A DNA stretch of 64,000 nt from contig NZ_ALWO02000052.1 of assembly GCF_000295935.2 (NCBI RefSeq), positions 496,001 through 560,000 on the forward strand. The letters are read 5' to 3'. The notes beneath the pieces are model-generated. The model made no database searches and was not told where the DNA came from. It saw only the letters and a program-made list of their open reading frames with translations. Position numbers and translations under genes: made by a program. Source of the DNA: Indibacter alkaliphilus LW1 (GTDB taxonomy: Bacteria; Bacteroidota; Bacteroidia; Cytophagales; Cyclobacteriaceae). This document shows positions 32,184 through 41,513 of this stretch, in pieces (the stretch's first letter is position 1; each line of letters begins with the position of its first letter).

Positions 32184-32944
32184 TCTCCCTTTTTGCAATA
32201 AAAGATGATTTCATTTTCAGGAAGGGCGTGTCTTATTATCAAGTCTCTATCCAGGTTTTTGACAAATAGGTTCTCTTGGACAATAAGTCCTGATTTACTC
32301 AATCTTGAGGCGTAATCTTTCCCATATTTTCTCACATGATCCCTTTGACCAAAGCGTCTTTCCCTCTCTGCAGGATCGGTAATGGATTTATCTTCCAAGG
32401 TTTGTTCCAGATCATATACAGGGGATTGGATAATGCCCCAACCATCCTTTTTGAGGACACGGTTGATTTCTTTACAGGCAAGGAGGTCATCCTCTACGTG
32501 CTCCATGACGTGGTTGCAAAAAATCACATCAAAGCTTTCAGCCTCGAAGGGTATGTCGTGTACATCCATTTTGACATTGGCCAAAGGAGATTCCAGGTCA
32601 GCTGTGATGTACTCAAGATTTGGCAGAGCATCCATACTTTCAATGAAGCACAGCTCAGGAGCAATATGAAGTACTTTTAATTTTTTGCTGAAAAATGTTG
32701 TTTCCTTTTGTAGAAAAAGCCACATCAAACGGTGTCTTTCCAGAGCCAGACAATTGGGACAAAGGGCATTTTCCCTGGCCTTTCTTCCATAAGGTAGGAA
32801 TTTCCTGAAAGTATGCCCACAGACATTGCATTCCACATTTTTACCTTTGTAAAACACAGCTAAAACTTTCAGGAAAAAATGAGAAACCAACTGGAGGTAT
32901 TTTCTGGGAACATACCGGATGACAAAGCTGATAATGGACTTCAT
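32180..32944 (-). CDS. Class I SAM-dependent methyltransferase with zinc-ribbon-like N-terminus
   Basis: 254 residues from the ATG at 32944; an ATG seven codons upstream (32965) is the alternative. Near residues 40-70 CNVCG...CPNC forms a probable zinc ribbon. The methyltransferase core follows: VLHIAPELCFIE (motif I variant), ITADLESPLANVKMDVHDIPFEAESFDVIFCNHVMEHVEDD (motifs II-IV) and an SPV(Y)-type late strand. The substrate is unknown. The glycosyltransferase neighbourhood suggests envelope glycan or lipid modification, which is inference. Confidence 0.8.
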   Translation of the reverse strand: MKSIISFVIRYVPRKYLQLVSHFFLKVLAVFYKGKNVECNVCGHTFRKFLPYGRKARENALCPNCLALERHRLMWLFLQKETTFFSKKLKVLHIAPELCFIESMDALPNLEYITADLESPLANVKMDVHDIPFEAESFDVIFCNHVMEHVEDDLLACKEINRVLKKDGWGIIQSPVYDLEQTLEDKSITDPAERERRFGQRDHVRKYGKDYASRLSKSGLIVQENLFVKNLDRDLIIRHALPENEIIFYCKKGD

Positions 32945-33113
32945 GAAGATTTGATTAGATACCAAAGGTAATAATTCCTGAAATCTTGGCTTGAAAAAGT
33001 CCGGCTTTCTTAAAATTCACACTACTGTGAACTCAAATAGTGCTGTAATACTGATAATTATGTTAGTGGCTTTATTAGATGCTTATTGGACAAAAGAGCA
33101 GTTCTATTTTCCG

Positions 33114-33121
33114 TAATTTTG
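33114..33121 (+). promoter_or_regulatory. Candidate -7 element for the efflux operon
   Basis: TAATTTTG matches the Bacteroidota -7 consensus 25 bp upstream of the adaptor ATG. No TTTG is present at a 19-nt spacing; the nearest TTGG is 25 nt upstream, so support is partial. Confidence 0.35.
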
Positions 33122-33146
33122 AATTACCCTATTTAACCTTAATAGT

Positions 33147-34469
33147 ATGATGAAGAAAAAGAACATTTATATCACGATTTCAATATTTTTTTTACTGATA
33201 GTCGCTTTTTTGATTTTTAGGCCAAAGTCTTCGGGAGACAATAATGAGATCTTAGGGGAAGTGAAAAGTGGTAAATTTAAAGTTGAGATTACTACCTCAG
33301 GAGAGCTTCAGGCGCTTAATTCTGTACAGGTTTTGGGTCCTACAGAAGCCCGTAGATTCAGAGTTGGGAATTTCACAATAGAAGAGATGGTAGATGAAGG
33401 AACTGTGGTCAAGAAAGGGGAGGTAATTGCCGAGCTTGACAGAACGGAGCTTTTCGGAAGGCTGGAAGATAAGCGCTTAGACCTGGAACAGACGCAAGCC
33501 TTATTTGAACAAACTCAGTTGGATACTGCACTTGTGCTCAGGCAGGAGAGGGATAATATTCTCAATCTTGAATATGATGTAGAGGAAAGAGAGTTGGTTT
33601 TGGAACAATCGCAATTTGAACCTCCGGCCATCATCAAGCAGAATGAAAATAGTGTGGAGAGAGCCAAAAGAGACCTACAACAGGCCAAAGATCGCTATAG
33701 AATCAAGTTGATGCAGGAAAGGGCCAGAATGGTCGAGGTATCCGCAAAACTTAGGGATGTGCAGACTGAGGTGAACCAAATAGAGGAGGTATTGGAAAAA
33801 TTCACGGTGACAGCACCCCAAAATGGAATGGTCATCTACGTATGGGGCAGAGGGGGTAAAATTAAAGAAGGTTCTCAGGTGTCATCTTGGAACCCTGTCG
33901 TAGCAACACTTCCAGACCTGACTTCCATGCAAAGTATAACTTATGTCAATGAAGTAGATATACGCAAGATCAAAATGGGACAAAGGGTAGACCTTGGTCT
34001 CGATGCTTTTCCAGAGAAAAAGCTTACCGGTGAAGTAACCAAAGTCGCCAATGTAGGTCAACAAAGACCCAATTCTGATGCCAAGGTTTTTGAGGTCACC
34101 ATTGTAATCAATGAGTCTGACCCATTGTTACGTCCAGCCATGACCACTTCCAATACAATTGTGGCTGAAGAGATTGAGGATGCTACTTTTATCCCTTTGG
34201 AAGCACTTTATACCGAAAATGACAGCATCAACTATGTTCATCTCAAATCAGGTAAAAAGCAGGAAGTCAAACTCGGCTTGTCCAATTCCAACTTCGTCAT
34301 CGTGGAATCTGGATTGCAATCCGGGGAAGTGCTTTACTTATCCACCCCCAATTGGGCAGAAAATGTTGCGGTCAATCTTCTAGAAGAACTCAACGGAAAG
34401 AGAAATCCTGACTTTGAAGAGATTTCTGCCAGTCCTGAAAATCTAACACAGCTAGACACAGAAGACTGA
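33147..34469 (+). CDS. HlyD/RND-type periplasmic adaptor subunit
   Basis: 440 residues with an N-terminal membrane anchor (about residues 6-25). A lipoyl-like half follows (EVKSGKFKVEITTSGELQALN), then a long coiled-coil hairpin (about 100-210), the second lipoyl half (VTAPQNGMVIYVWGRGGKIKEGSQV), a beta-barrel with MQSITYVNEVDIRKIKMGQRVDLGLDAFP and a membrane-proximal domain. It links an inner-membrane pump to a TolC channel. The next gene (a MacB-like permease) starts 2 bp downstream. Confidence 0.9.
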   Translation: MMKKKNIYITISIFFLLIVAFLIFRPKSSGDNNEILGEVKSGKFKVEITTSGELQALNSVQVLGPTEARRFRVGNFTIEEMVDEGTVVKKGEVIAELDRTELFGRLEDKRLDLEQTQALFEQTQLDTALVLRQERDNILNLEYDVEERELVLEQSQFEPPAIIKQNENSVERAKRDLQQAKDRYRIKLMQERARMVEVSAKLRDVQTEVNQIEEVLEKFTVTAPQNGMVIYVWGRGGKIKEGSQVSSWNPVVATLPDLTSMQSITYVNEVDIRKIKMGQRVDLGLDAFPEKKLTGEVTKVANVGQQRPNSDAKVFEVTIVINESDPLLRPAMTTSNTIVAEEIEDATFIPLEALYTENDSINYVHLKSGKKQEVKLGLSNSNFVIVESGLQSGEVLYLSTPNWAENVAVNLLEELNGKRNPDFEEISASPENLTQLDTED

Positions 34470-34471
34470 GC

Positions 34472-35791
34472 ATGAAAGTAGATGATAAAACCAGGTTGCT
34501 GGCTAATTTTTATATAGCCTTAGAAGCCGTAATTGCCAATAAACTCAGGTCTTTGCTGACAGCTTTGGGGATTATCTTCGGGGTGGCGGCTGTGATTGCC
34601 ATGTTGGCTATTGGCAATGGTGCTCAGCAGGAGATTTTGGAGCAGATACGTTTGGTAGGGGTCAATAATATTGTCATCGAACCTGTGTCTGAGCAGAGAG
34701 AAGAGAACTTAGACGAAGATGCAGATGTGGAAGATGAAAGAGGGAAGTTTTCTCCTGGACTCAAATTACTAGATGTGGAGGCCATCAAAAATACTGTTCC
34801 TGGAATTATCAATATCAGTCCCGAAATTGAGGTAGAAACTTTCTTGGTCAATGCAGGAATCCGAAGGTCTGCAAAATTGGTTGGGGTGACTCCATCTTAT
34901 TTTGATGTGTTGGATTTTAGATTGGCAGAAGGGAATATGTTTACCGAAAAGCACATGACCAATGGAGACCCGGTATGTATAATAGGGCGATCGGTAGTCA
35001 GTAAATTTTTTTCAAAAGAAAATCCCATAGGGAAAAAGATCAAAAGCGGCAACCAATGGCTTGAAGTCATTGGAGTGATGGAGGAGCGCTATGTGTCCGA
35101 ACAAAGTATTTCTAAGCTTGGGATTCGAGATTTCAATATGGATGTATATGTTCCAATTCAGACTATGCTGGTGAGGTTCAAAAACAGGGATTTATTAGTG
35201 CCTTCCAACTTAAGGCAAGAGGAAAGGGCTTCCTCCAATTATCATCAGATTGATAAGTTGACGATACAGGTTGCTGAGAGTGAAGCACTGAATCCCACTG
35301 CTGAAGTAATTTCCAAACTTTTAGAAAGAAGGCATTTTAATGTGGTAGATTTTGAAATCACCATTCCTGAACTATTGCTCAAGCAGCAACAACGCACGCA
35401 GAATATTTTCAATATTGTGTTGGGTGCTATTGCGGGAATCTCACTTTTGGTTGGTGGAATAGGCATTATGAACATTATGCTGGCTTCTGTATTAGAAAGA
35501 ATAAAAGAAATAGGCCTAAGACTTTCGTTAGGTGCAAAAAAATCCGATATTGTCAATCAGTTTCTTTTCGAAGCGATTATGATTTCAGTTTCCGGGGGAA
35601 TCATAGGGGTGATTTTGGGAATTGTATTGGCCTTTCTGGTAGCGGAATTTGGTGATTTTCCAACTGTGGTCACCATTCCATCTATTGTATTGTCATTTGG
35701 TGTGGCTGCTACCGTAGGCTTGATATTCGGAATTGCTCCGGCCAGAAAAGCAGCAAGTCAGGACCCGATAACTTCTTTAAGGTATGAATAA
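34472..35791 (+). CDS. MacB/FtsX-type ABC transporter permease
   Basis: 439 residues with the MacB core topology: one N-terminal helix with ANKLRSLLTALGIIFGVAAVIAMLAIGNGAQQEI (about 17-50), a large periplasmic MacB-type domain (about 50-300), then three C-terminal helices (IAGISLLVGGIGIMNIMLASVLERIKEIGLRLSLGAKK..., about 310-430) ending EPI-like ARKAASQDPITSLRYE. The ATPase domain is absent and no ATPase gene is adjacent, so the energising subunit must be encoded elsewhere. It overlaps the tolC-like gene by 8 bp. Confidence 0.9.
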   Translation: MKVDDKTRLLANFYIALEAVIANKLRSLLTALGIIFGVAAVIAMLAIGNGAQQEILEQIRLVGVNNIVIEPVSEQREENLDEDADVEDERGKFSPGLKLLDVEAIKNTVPGIINISPEIEVETFLVNAGIRRSAKLVGVTPSYFDVLDFRLAEGNMFTEKHMTNGDPVCIIGRSVVSKFFSKENPIGKKIKSGNQWLEVIGVMEERYVSEQSISKLGIRDFNMDVYVPIQTMLVRFKNRDLLVPSNLRQEERASSNYHQIDKLTIQVAESEALNPTAEVISKLLERRHFNVVDFEITIPELLLKQQQRTQNIFNIVLGAIAGISLLVGGIGIMNIMLASVLERIKEIGLRLSLGAKKSDIVNQFLFEAIMISVSGGIIGVILGIVLAFLVAEFGDFPTVVTIPSIVLSFGVAATVGLIFGIAPARKAASQDPITSLRYE

Positions 35792-37265
35792 AAAATTGTT
35801 TTCAGGATTGACACTCTTTGCGATCCTAATGTTTCCCTTGGTATCCACAGCACAGCAAAGGGTTGAATTTACACTTGATGAAATTGTTGCCAGAGCAAAA
35901 GGACGTTCTCCAGCGGCTTTAAGAGCCGAGACCCGAAGGGAAAACAGGTACTGGAATTACAGGTTTTTTAGATCCAACTATAACCCTCAATTGAGGTTGG
36001 GCGGGACAGTGCCTGGATTTTCCCAATCGGTCAATAATGTAATCCAGCCAGATGGAAGTGTAGGTTTTAGAGAGGTTCGCCAGAATCTGATGGACTTGGA
36101 GCTGGGTATGGAGCAAACCATAGCAGCCACAGGCGGAAATATTTCTATCAACTCCTCCACCAATAGGTTTGATAACTTTCTGGCGCCCCAGGGAATTCCT
36201 CAGACCCAATGGTCAGGAGTGCCTATCAATGTGAGATTGAGTCAGCCTATTTTTGCATTCAATCCACTGAAATGGGATAAAAAAATAGAACCATTGGTTT
36301 ATGAAGAAAGCAAGCGGGAATTTGTAGAAGAAATGGAGCAGATCAGTCAGACGGTTACCCAGCTTTTCTTTGATTTTCTTATTTCCCAAGTCAATTTTGA
36401 AATTGCCAGTAAAAATCTGACCAATACCCAAGAGATTCTAAAAATCGAACAAGGCAGGTACAATATAGGGACTACTTATGAAGATAAACTGTTGCAGGTG
36501 GAGCTTCAAGTATTGCAGGCAAGGCAGGATCTTGCCCAGGCCAGGTTGGATCTTGAAGCCAATTCTCTAAGATTAAAGTCTTATGTTGGGTTGAATGAGA
36601 CAGCCGAAATTAATCTTATACCACCCCAGGAGGTTCCTGACTTTTCTGTCAATGTGGAACAGGCCATAGATTTTGCTTTTCAGAACAGAGCAGAGGCACT
36701 GGGCTTTGACAGAAGAATCCTTGAAGCGGAATCCGGTGTGGCCCAAGCCAGAGGACAGCGGTTCAACATGTTTTTGAATGCAAGTTATGGATTGAACAAT
36801 GCTGCCTTAAACTGGCAGGACATATACTTTGATCCCAACAGACAGACCTTGGTCAATTTATCTTTCTTGGTTCCGATCTTGGATTGGGGTCGTAACAAAG
36901 CCCGAATGGGGCAGGCTGAAGCCAATAAAAAACTGGTAGAATATACCGTGGAGCAGGATGTAATTAATTTTGAGCAAGAGATTTTTACGAAAGTAAAAAA
37001 CTTCAGTATGCTCAAGGAAAGGCTTGAAATCACCAAAATGTCTGATGAGGTAGCTGATAAGCGTTATGATATTTCCCTGAGGAGGTATCAGAACGGTAAT
37101 GTTACCATTACGGATCTCAATATCGCCCAACAGGAAAAGGACCAGAACAGAAGGGCTTATATACAGTCTTTGAGGGATTATTGGACAGCCTATTATGAGT
37201 TGAGGCAGTTGACGTTGTATGACTTCCAGTCAGGACAGCTTTTGTATTCGCCGGATGTGGAGTAG
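35784..37265 (+). CDS. TolC family outer-membrane efflux protein
   Basis: 493 residues with a Sec signal (MNKKLFSGLTLFAILMFPLVSTAQ). Two TolC repeats follow, with long helices such as LQVELQVLQARQDLAQARLDLEAN (about 225-265) and VTITDLNIAQQEKDQNRRAYIQSLRDYW (about 440-470). It forms the trimeric outer-membrane duct for the adaptor-permease pair upstream. The start overlaps the permease stop. Confidence 0.91.
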   Translation: MNKKLFSGLTLFAILMFPLVSTAQQRVEFTLDEIVARAKGRSPAALRAETRRENRYWNYRFFRSNYNPQLRLGGTVPGFSQSVNNVIQPDGSVGFREVRQNLMDLELGMEQTIAATGGNISINSSTNRFDNFLAPQGIPQTQWSGVPINVRLSQPIFAFNPLKWDKKIEPLVYEESKREFVEEMEQISQTVTQLFFDFLISQVNFEIASKNLTNTQEILKIEQGRYNIGTTYEDKLLQVELQVLQARQDLAQARLDLEANSLRLKSYVGLNETAEINLIPPQEVPDFSVNVEQAIDFAFQNRAEALGFDRRILEAESGVAQARGQRFNMFLNASYGLNNAALNWQDIYFDPNRQTLVNLSFLVPILDWGRNKARMGQAEANKKLVEYTVEQDVINFEQEIFTKVKNFSMLKERLEITKMSDEVADKRYDISLRRYQNGNVTITDLNIAQQEKDQNRRAYIQSLRDYWTAYYELRQLTLYDFQSGQLLYSPDVE

Positions 37266-37484
37266 AAAGAGAGGAGATGCTAGAGATTGGATGTGTGAAA
37301 AGAGAGACGAGAATTAAGAGAATAAAGCAATAATCGAGATGGGGTGATGGTGATCTTTGAGTTTTGCAAAACTCCGAAGGCCAAAGTCAAAGCGTATAAT
37401 ATTCAGGGGGGTAGGAAAGGTCTGAAACTGACCACATTCGTAATTTGTCCTTTTTTTGAGATGCTGTAAATTGTGAAATTATAA
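37266..37484. other. Intergenic region with a 16-bp palindrome
   Basis: 219 bp between the convergent tolC-like gene and the histidine kinase gene. GAGTTTTGCAAAACTC at 37359-37374 is a perfect palindrome; no T-run follows. No gene or tRNA is seen. The composition is unremarkable and its function unknown. Confidence 0.5.
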
Positions 37485-40400
37485 TTAGGCCTTTTCTATT
37501 TCAGACTGTAAATTTTTCAAGATAAGGTCAATTTGATGGTGAATTGAAAAAAGTAAACGCTCTCTTTCTGTTTCGTTGATTTCCGCAAAATTTTCTGCAG
37601 CCGTAACATCATTTATCAGATCTTTGAAATTTAAATTTAGCGCCACTCCTTTAATAGCATGACATGTTTGCTTTATGGCTTTGATATCATTATCCAAGGT
37701 GTTTTGATCCAGATCATTTTTTAATTTTGAAAGATTGAGGCTACTCACTTCAAGGAGTTCTTTGAAAAAAACCGGGTCCGATACACGAAATTCTTCAAGA
37801 TTGGAAAAAATGGGTTTATCTTCTTCTTTAATTTTTTGAGGTAGATATTGTTGGATTTTTTCTTGTATATCAGCTACCACTACTGGTTTTGATAAATAAT
37901 CATCCATCCCTGCTTCCAGGCATCTTTCATATTCACCTTTGACAGTTCCTGCTGTGAGTGCGATTATTGGTACTTTTATGTCATTTTTTTCTAATTTTCT
38001 TATTTCCTTGGTAGCTTCATAACCGCTCATGATGGGCATTTGGATGTCCATGAAAATTATTTTGGGATTATTCTTTAAAAATGAGTCTACTGCTTCTTGA
38101 CCATTTTTTGCTTCGAATACTTCAGCATTTGGAATGATATTTTTAACTATTGTTTTGGCCAAAAGCATGTTTACCGGATTGTCATCTACCAATAATACTT
38201 TGGGTTTGATGGATTTTATGGTTTCAATTGGCGTTTCACTGGGCCTATTTGATTTTTTCTCCTCTTTAACTTTTGTTTTTGGCAGGGCAGAGGCAATTTC
38301 TAATGCTATTGTAAAGCTAAAGGTACTGCCTTTCCCGAGCTCGGTTTTCAGTTCGAGCTTACTATTCATCAACTCCAATATTTTATTGCTAATTGTAAGC
38401 CCAAGTCCTGTGCCGCCATATTCTCGGGTAGTAGAATTGTCTTCTTGGGCAAAAGCTTCAAAAATAATTTCTTTTTTCTCTTCTGAAATTCCAATCCCTG
38501 TGTCTCTGACAGCTATATTCAATAGCACCTTATCATCACTGATATTTTCAAGCAATTTTATTCTCAGTTCAATTTCTCCCTTGGGAGTGAACTTTGCAGC
38601 ATTGCTGAGTAAATTGATGAGTACCTGTTTTAACCGAGTGGAGTCTGCAATCAGGTACTCAGGTAGATTTTCGGGAGTTGAAATTTTAAGTATCAAATGC
38701 TTTTCCTCAGCCATTGGCTGGACTAAATTCATTGATTCTTCGGCCAATTCGGCCAAATTGACCTCCGTAAGACTTAACTCTAACTTGCCGGCCTCTATTT
38801 TAGAAAAATCGAGCACATCATTTACAAGGTCCAACAGCAGGTGCCCTGAATCTATGATTGATTTTAAAAATTCTTTTTGTGTCTGATTGAGACTTGTTTT
38901 TAAAAGTAAATCTGAAAAACCGATAATGCCGTTGAGTGGTGTTCTGATTTCATGACTCATGTTTGCCAAAAACTCTGACTTTGCTATGCTGGCATCTTTG
39001 GCATTTTCCATGGACTGGCGTAAATTTTCCTCCATATTCCGCCTTTCGATGGCATTTGAAATACTTTCTGCAAAACTTATCAACAGAGCCGTTTCTCCCT
39101 CACTCCAGACTTTTTCTTTTTGGCAATCATCAAAACCCACAAATCCCCAAAAGTTTTTTTCAACAAATATCGGTATCAATAGTATGGAAATAATTCCTTG
39201 GCTTTCTAGTAATCCTTTTAGACCTGGATCCTCAATATTGCTTACAATATTGGTGTAAACCTGATTCTTGATGAGGTAATCCATAGATTCACCAAAAAGT
39301 CCGATTGGTAAATCTTGTAAATCAGGGTTGTTGATTTCAGATTCCACACCTAGCGCACTCCATTCAAATCTTTGGGAGCTATAGTAATTTCCTTCATTAT
39401 CCAGTTTGTTTTCAAAGAGATATGCTCTGTCTGCACTGGCCCCATCCCCCAAAATAGTGATTGCTTTTTGAGTAGCCTTGAAAAAATCAGCATTAGAAAG
39501 AAGTTCTTTTGTTGCAAATGCTATAGAAGTCAGCATTTTTTCATTTCGAAGTAAAGTGGTGTTTATGCTTTGTAGTTTTATTTCGTTTGCCTTGATTTTT
39601 TCTTCTGCATGTTTTTGCTTCGTAATTTCTCTGAAAAATAAATACTGTAAATCCTTTTGATCTGTATTGATCAAAAATGCTGAATAAGTTTTGCTACTTT
39701 CTTTGAAAAAAAATTCTACCTCAGCCTTGGGAGAGATCGGATGGAACAATGCACTGAGTTCAGGTCTTGAATCATAAAAATCAATGATTTTCTTATTTCG
39801 AAATTCCATGCGGGTTCTTGATAAGATGGATTCAGCTTTTTTATTGACTGCAATCACATTTTGATGTTTATCCAGTATTATAATGCCATCAGATAGGTTT
39901 TCAAATATTGTCTTAAATGCTACTGGATTATTTTTGAATAAACCATGCCTAAATAAGGACCAGTATATTAATGCTCCACTAACTAAAAGTGTGAATGGGA
40001 CAAGGTCTATTTCATGAAAATTCAATCCTAATAAAGCGACGCTGTGGGCAATCCAAGGGAAAATCACCCCGGCCAATAATACAGCTACTTGCGAGCGGTA
40101 AGATTTTGGTATAGTGAGATACATTTTCACCAAAATAAGTGCTGAAATCAGAATCAAGATATTATTGTATACCTCGTAAAGAATATCAAAAATACCTCTA
40201 TCGTAAAGAATAGCGTTATACATACCATTATGATGGCTATCAATATTCCTGAAAAATAGGCCATGAATTGAATTGGTATACAGCATGCTCAAGAAAAAAG
40301 TACTGATCCCAAATACCAACAACATCCATGGTGCAGTAATGAATTTTTTGTTTCCCGAATATTTTAAAACGAACGTGAGAAGGAAAGGGGTAATATAGGC

Positions 40401-40631
40401 TCCACCCAAATACTCTAGTTTGAAAAAGAAAGTAATGGTATAAGTATCTGCGCCCAACAATTCAAAACCATAAAAAAAGGCGTAAGTAAAACAAAAAAAT
40501 AATAGAGCAGAAAAGTACTTTTCACCTAAGTCATTTTTTTTTCTGTAGGAAGCACCTATTAATATAACAAAAATTAGGCTTGTGATAAAAACAGGTATTG
40601 CTAACAGATTTTGGGTGAATTCTAAATTCAT
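37485..40631 (-). CDS. Hybrid sensor histidine kinase (7TM, PAS, GAF, HisKA, HATPase, REC, Hpt)
   Basis: 1048 residues from the ATG at 40631, which begins MNLEFTQNLLAIP just before the first helix; an upstream start at 40739 would add 36 hydrophilic residues. A seven-helix HisK-type membrane domain (about 5-215) is followed by a PAS domain (about 230-345), a GAF-type domain (about 370-540), HisKA with MSHEIRTPLNGIIGFSDLL (phospho-His near 557), and HATPase_c with NLLSNAAKF, DTGIGI and GGTGLGLTIS (about 670-780). A receiver domain has Asp in MDIQMPIMSGYEAT near 860, and a C-terminal Hpt has TCHAIKG near 990. A phosphorelay sensor, signal unknown; no partner regulator is adjacent. Confidence 0.92.
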   Translation of the reverse strand: MNLEFTQNLLAIPVFITSLIFVILIGASYRKKNDLGEKYFSALLFFCFTYAFFYGFELLGADTYTITFFFKLEYLGGAYITPFLLTFVLKYSGNKKFITAPWMLLVFGISTFFLSMLYTNSIHGLFFRNIDSHHNGMYNAILYDRGIFDILYEVYNNILILISALILVKMYLTIPKSYRSQVAVLLAGVIFPWIAHSVALLGLNFHEIDLVPFTLLVSGALIYWSLFRHGLFKNNPVAFKTIFENLSDGIIILDKHQNVIAVNKKAESILSRTRMEFRNKKIIDFYDSRPELSALFHPISPKAEVEFFFKESSKTYSAFLINTDQKDLQYLFFREITKQKHAEEKIKANEIKLQSINTTLLRNEKMLTSIAFATKELLSNADFFKATQKAITILGDGASADRAYLFENKLDNEGNYYSSQRFEWSALGVESEINNPDLQDLPIGLFGESMDYLIKNQVYTNIVSNIEDPGLKGLLESQGIISILLIPIFVEKNFWGFVGFDDCQKEKVWSEGETALLISFAESISNAIERRNMEENLRQSMENAKDASIAKSEFLANMSHEIRTPLNGIIGFSDLLLKTSLNQTQKEFLKSIIDSGHLLLDLVNDVLDFSKIEAGKLELSLTEVNLAELAEESMNLVQPMAEEKHLILKISTPENLPEYLIADSTRLKQVLINLLSNAAKFTPKGEIELRIKLLENISDDKVLLNIAVRDTGIGISEEKKEIIFEAFAQEDNSTTREYGGTGLGLTISNKILELMNSKLELKTELGKGSTFSFTIALEIASALPKTKVKEEKKSNRPSETPIETIKSIKPKVLLVDDNPVNMLLAKTIVKNIIPNAEVFEAKNGQEAVDSFLKNNPKIIFMDIQMPIMSGYEATKEIRKLEKNDIKVPIIALTAGTVKGEYERCLEAGMDDYLSKPVVVADIQEKIQQYLPQKIKEEDKPIFSNLEEFRVSDPVFFKELLEVSSLNLSKLKNDLDQNTLDNDIKAIKQTCHAIKGVALNLNFKDLINDVTAAENFAEINETERERLLFSIHHQIDLILKNLQSEIEKA

Positions 40632-40805
40632 AGGTGTCGTTGCTGTATCGGAGCTTAATTTATCAAAATATTTTCTTACATCTTCTTTTGACTTCGGTAA
40701 AATTTTTAGTTTATCAGTTTTACATTTCTTTTTTAACAAATCCAGCGTATTAATAGGACTTCTTTGATGATTTAGTTACTTTCATGTTAGTTTAAAAGTC
40801 AGATT

Positions 40806-41306
40806 ATGAAAAAAATAATGTTGATCCCTATCTTTCTCTTGTTTTTGTTGGGGTCTGGTGATCTATTAGCCCAGCAAGAGGGTGAACTGACCAAAGAAGA
40901 ACATGCTGAGGCGAAGAGGCGATTAAAAGAAGACAAGAAGGCTTTGGCTCAGGAAAAAGCGGAACTTAAAGCAGCCAAAAAGGAACAAAGACTATCTGAA
41001 GCGGCAGTCAAAGCAGAAGAAAAAAGAATTAAAAATCTTCAAAAAGCCCAAAAGAATTATGATAAGTCTTTAAATGCTATGCAGAAAGCAGAAATCAAAT
41101 TTGCAAAGCAAAATTTGGCCATTGAAAAGGCTAAGCAGAAAGGTAAGGCTACTGATGCGGATATAGCTAAAATGGAACTGAAATTGAAAAAAACAGAGAT
41201 CAAAGTTCAGCAAGAAAAGGCAAACATTGACAAATATCAAAGAGAAATTTCTCGCTATTCTAATAGTCCTCGGGATTTTGAATCAGAATCAGAAGATCAA
41301 AATTGA
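40806..41306 (+). CDS. Secreted Lys/Glu-rich coiled-coil protein
   Basis: 166 residues with a Sec signal (MKKIMLIPIFLLFLLGSGDLLAQ). A nearly continuous charged coiled coil follows, rich in Lys, Glu and Ala (EEHAEAKRRLKEDKKALAQE, EKRIKNLQKAQKNYDKSLNAMQ). Not recognised; probably periplasmic. It is divergent from the histidine kinase with about 175 bp between start codons and is followed by a terminator. Structural role possible but unproven. Confidence 0.75.
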   Translation: MKKIMLIPIFLLFLLGSGDLLAQQEGELTKEEHAEAKRRLKEDKKALAQEKAELKAAKKEQRLSEAAVKAEEKRIKNLQKAQKNYDKSLNAMQKAEIKFAKQNLAIEKAKQKGKATDADIAKMELKLKKTEIKVQQEKANIDKYQREISRYSNSPRDFESESEDQN

Positions 41307-41331
41307 ATAAGGCACATTACTTATGGATTGG

Positions 41332-41362
41332 AAGCCGTTAATAGATAATTGACGGCTTTTTT
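41332..41362 (+). terminator. Rho-independent terminator after the coiled-coil gene
   Basis: AAGCCGT and ACGGCTT form the stem and TTTTTT follows, 26 bp after the stop codon. Confidence 0.82.
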
Positions 41363-41513
41363 ATGTCAAAATGACTTGTTTCTCTTTGGTTTTAATCAAT
41401 TTTGAGACAAAATTTCAGGTTTTGTTCCAAAAAATAAATTGGTTATTAATTTGATAAATGGGTAAAAAGCATCGAATAAAAAATACAACCCATTACTAGA
41501 ACCGACTATAACC

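Noticed and set aside
38134-38886. 250-codon open frame on the plus strand inside the histidine kinase gene
   Set aside because: It lies antisense to the conserved HisKA/HATPase/REC region, has no recognisable motif, and its Ser/Leu-rich composition is that of a complement of coding sequence.
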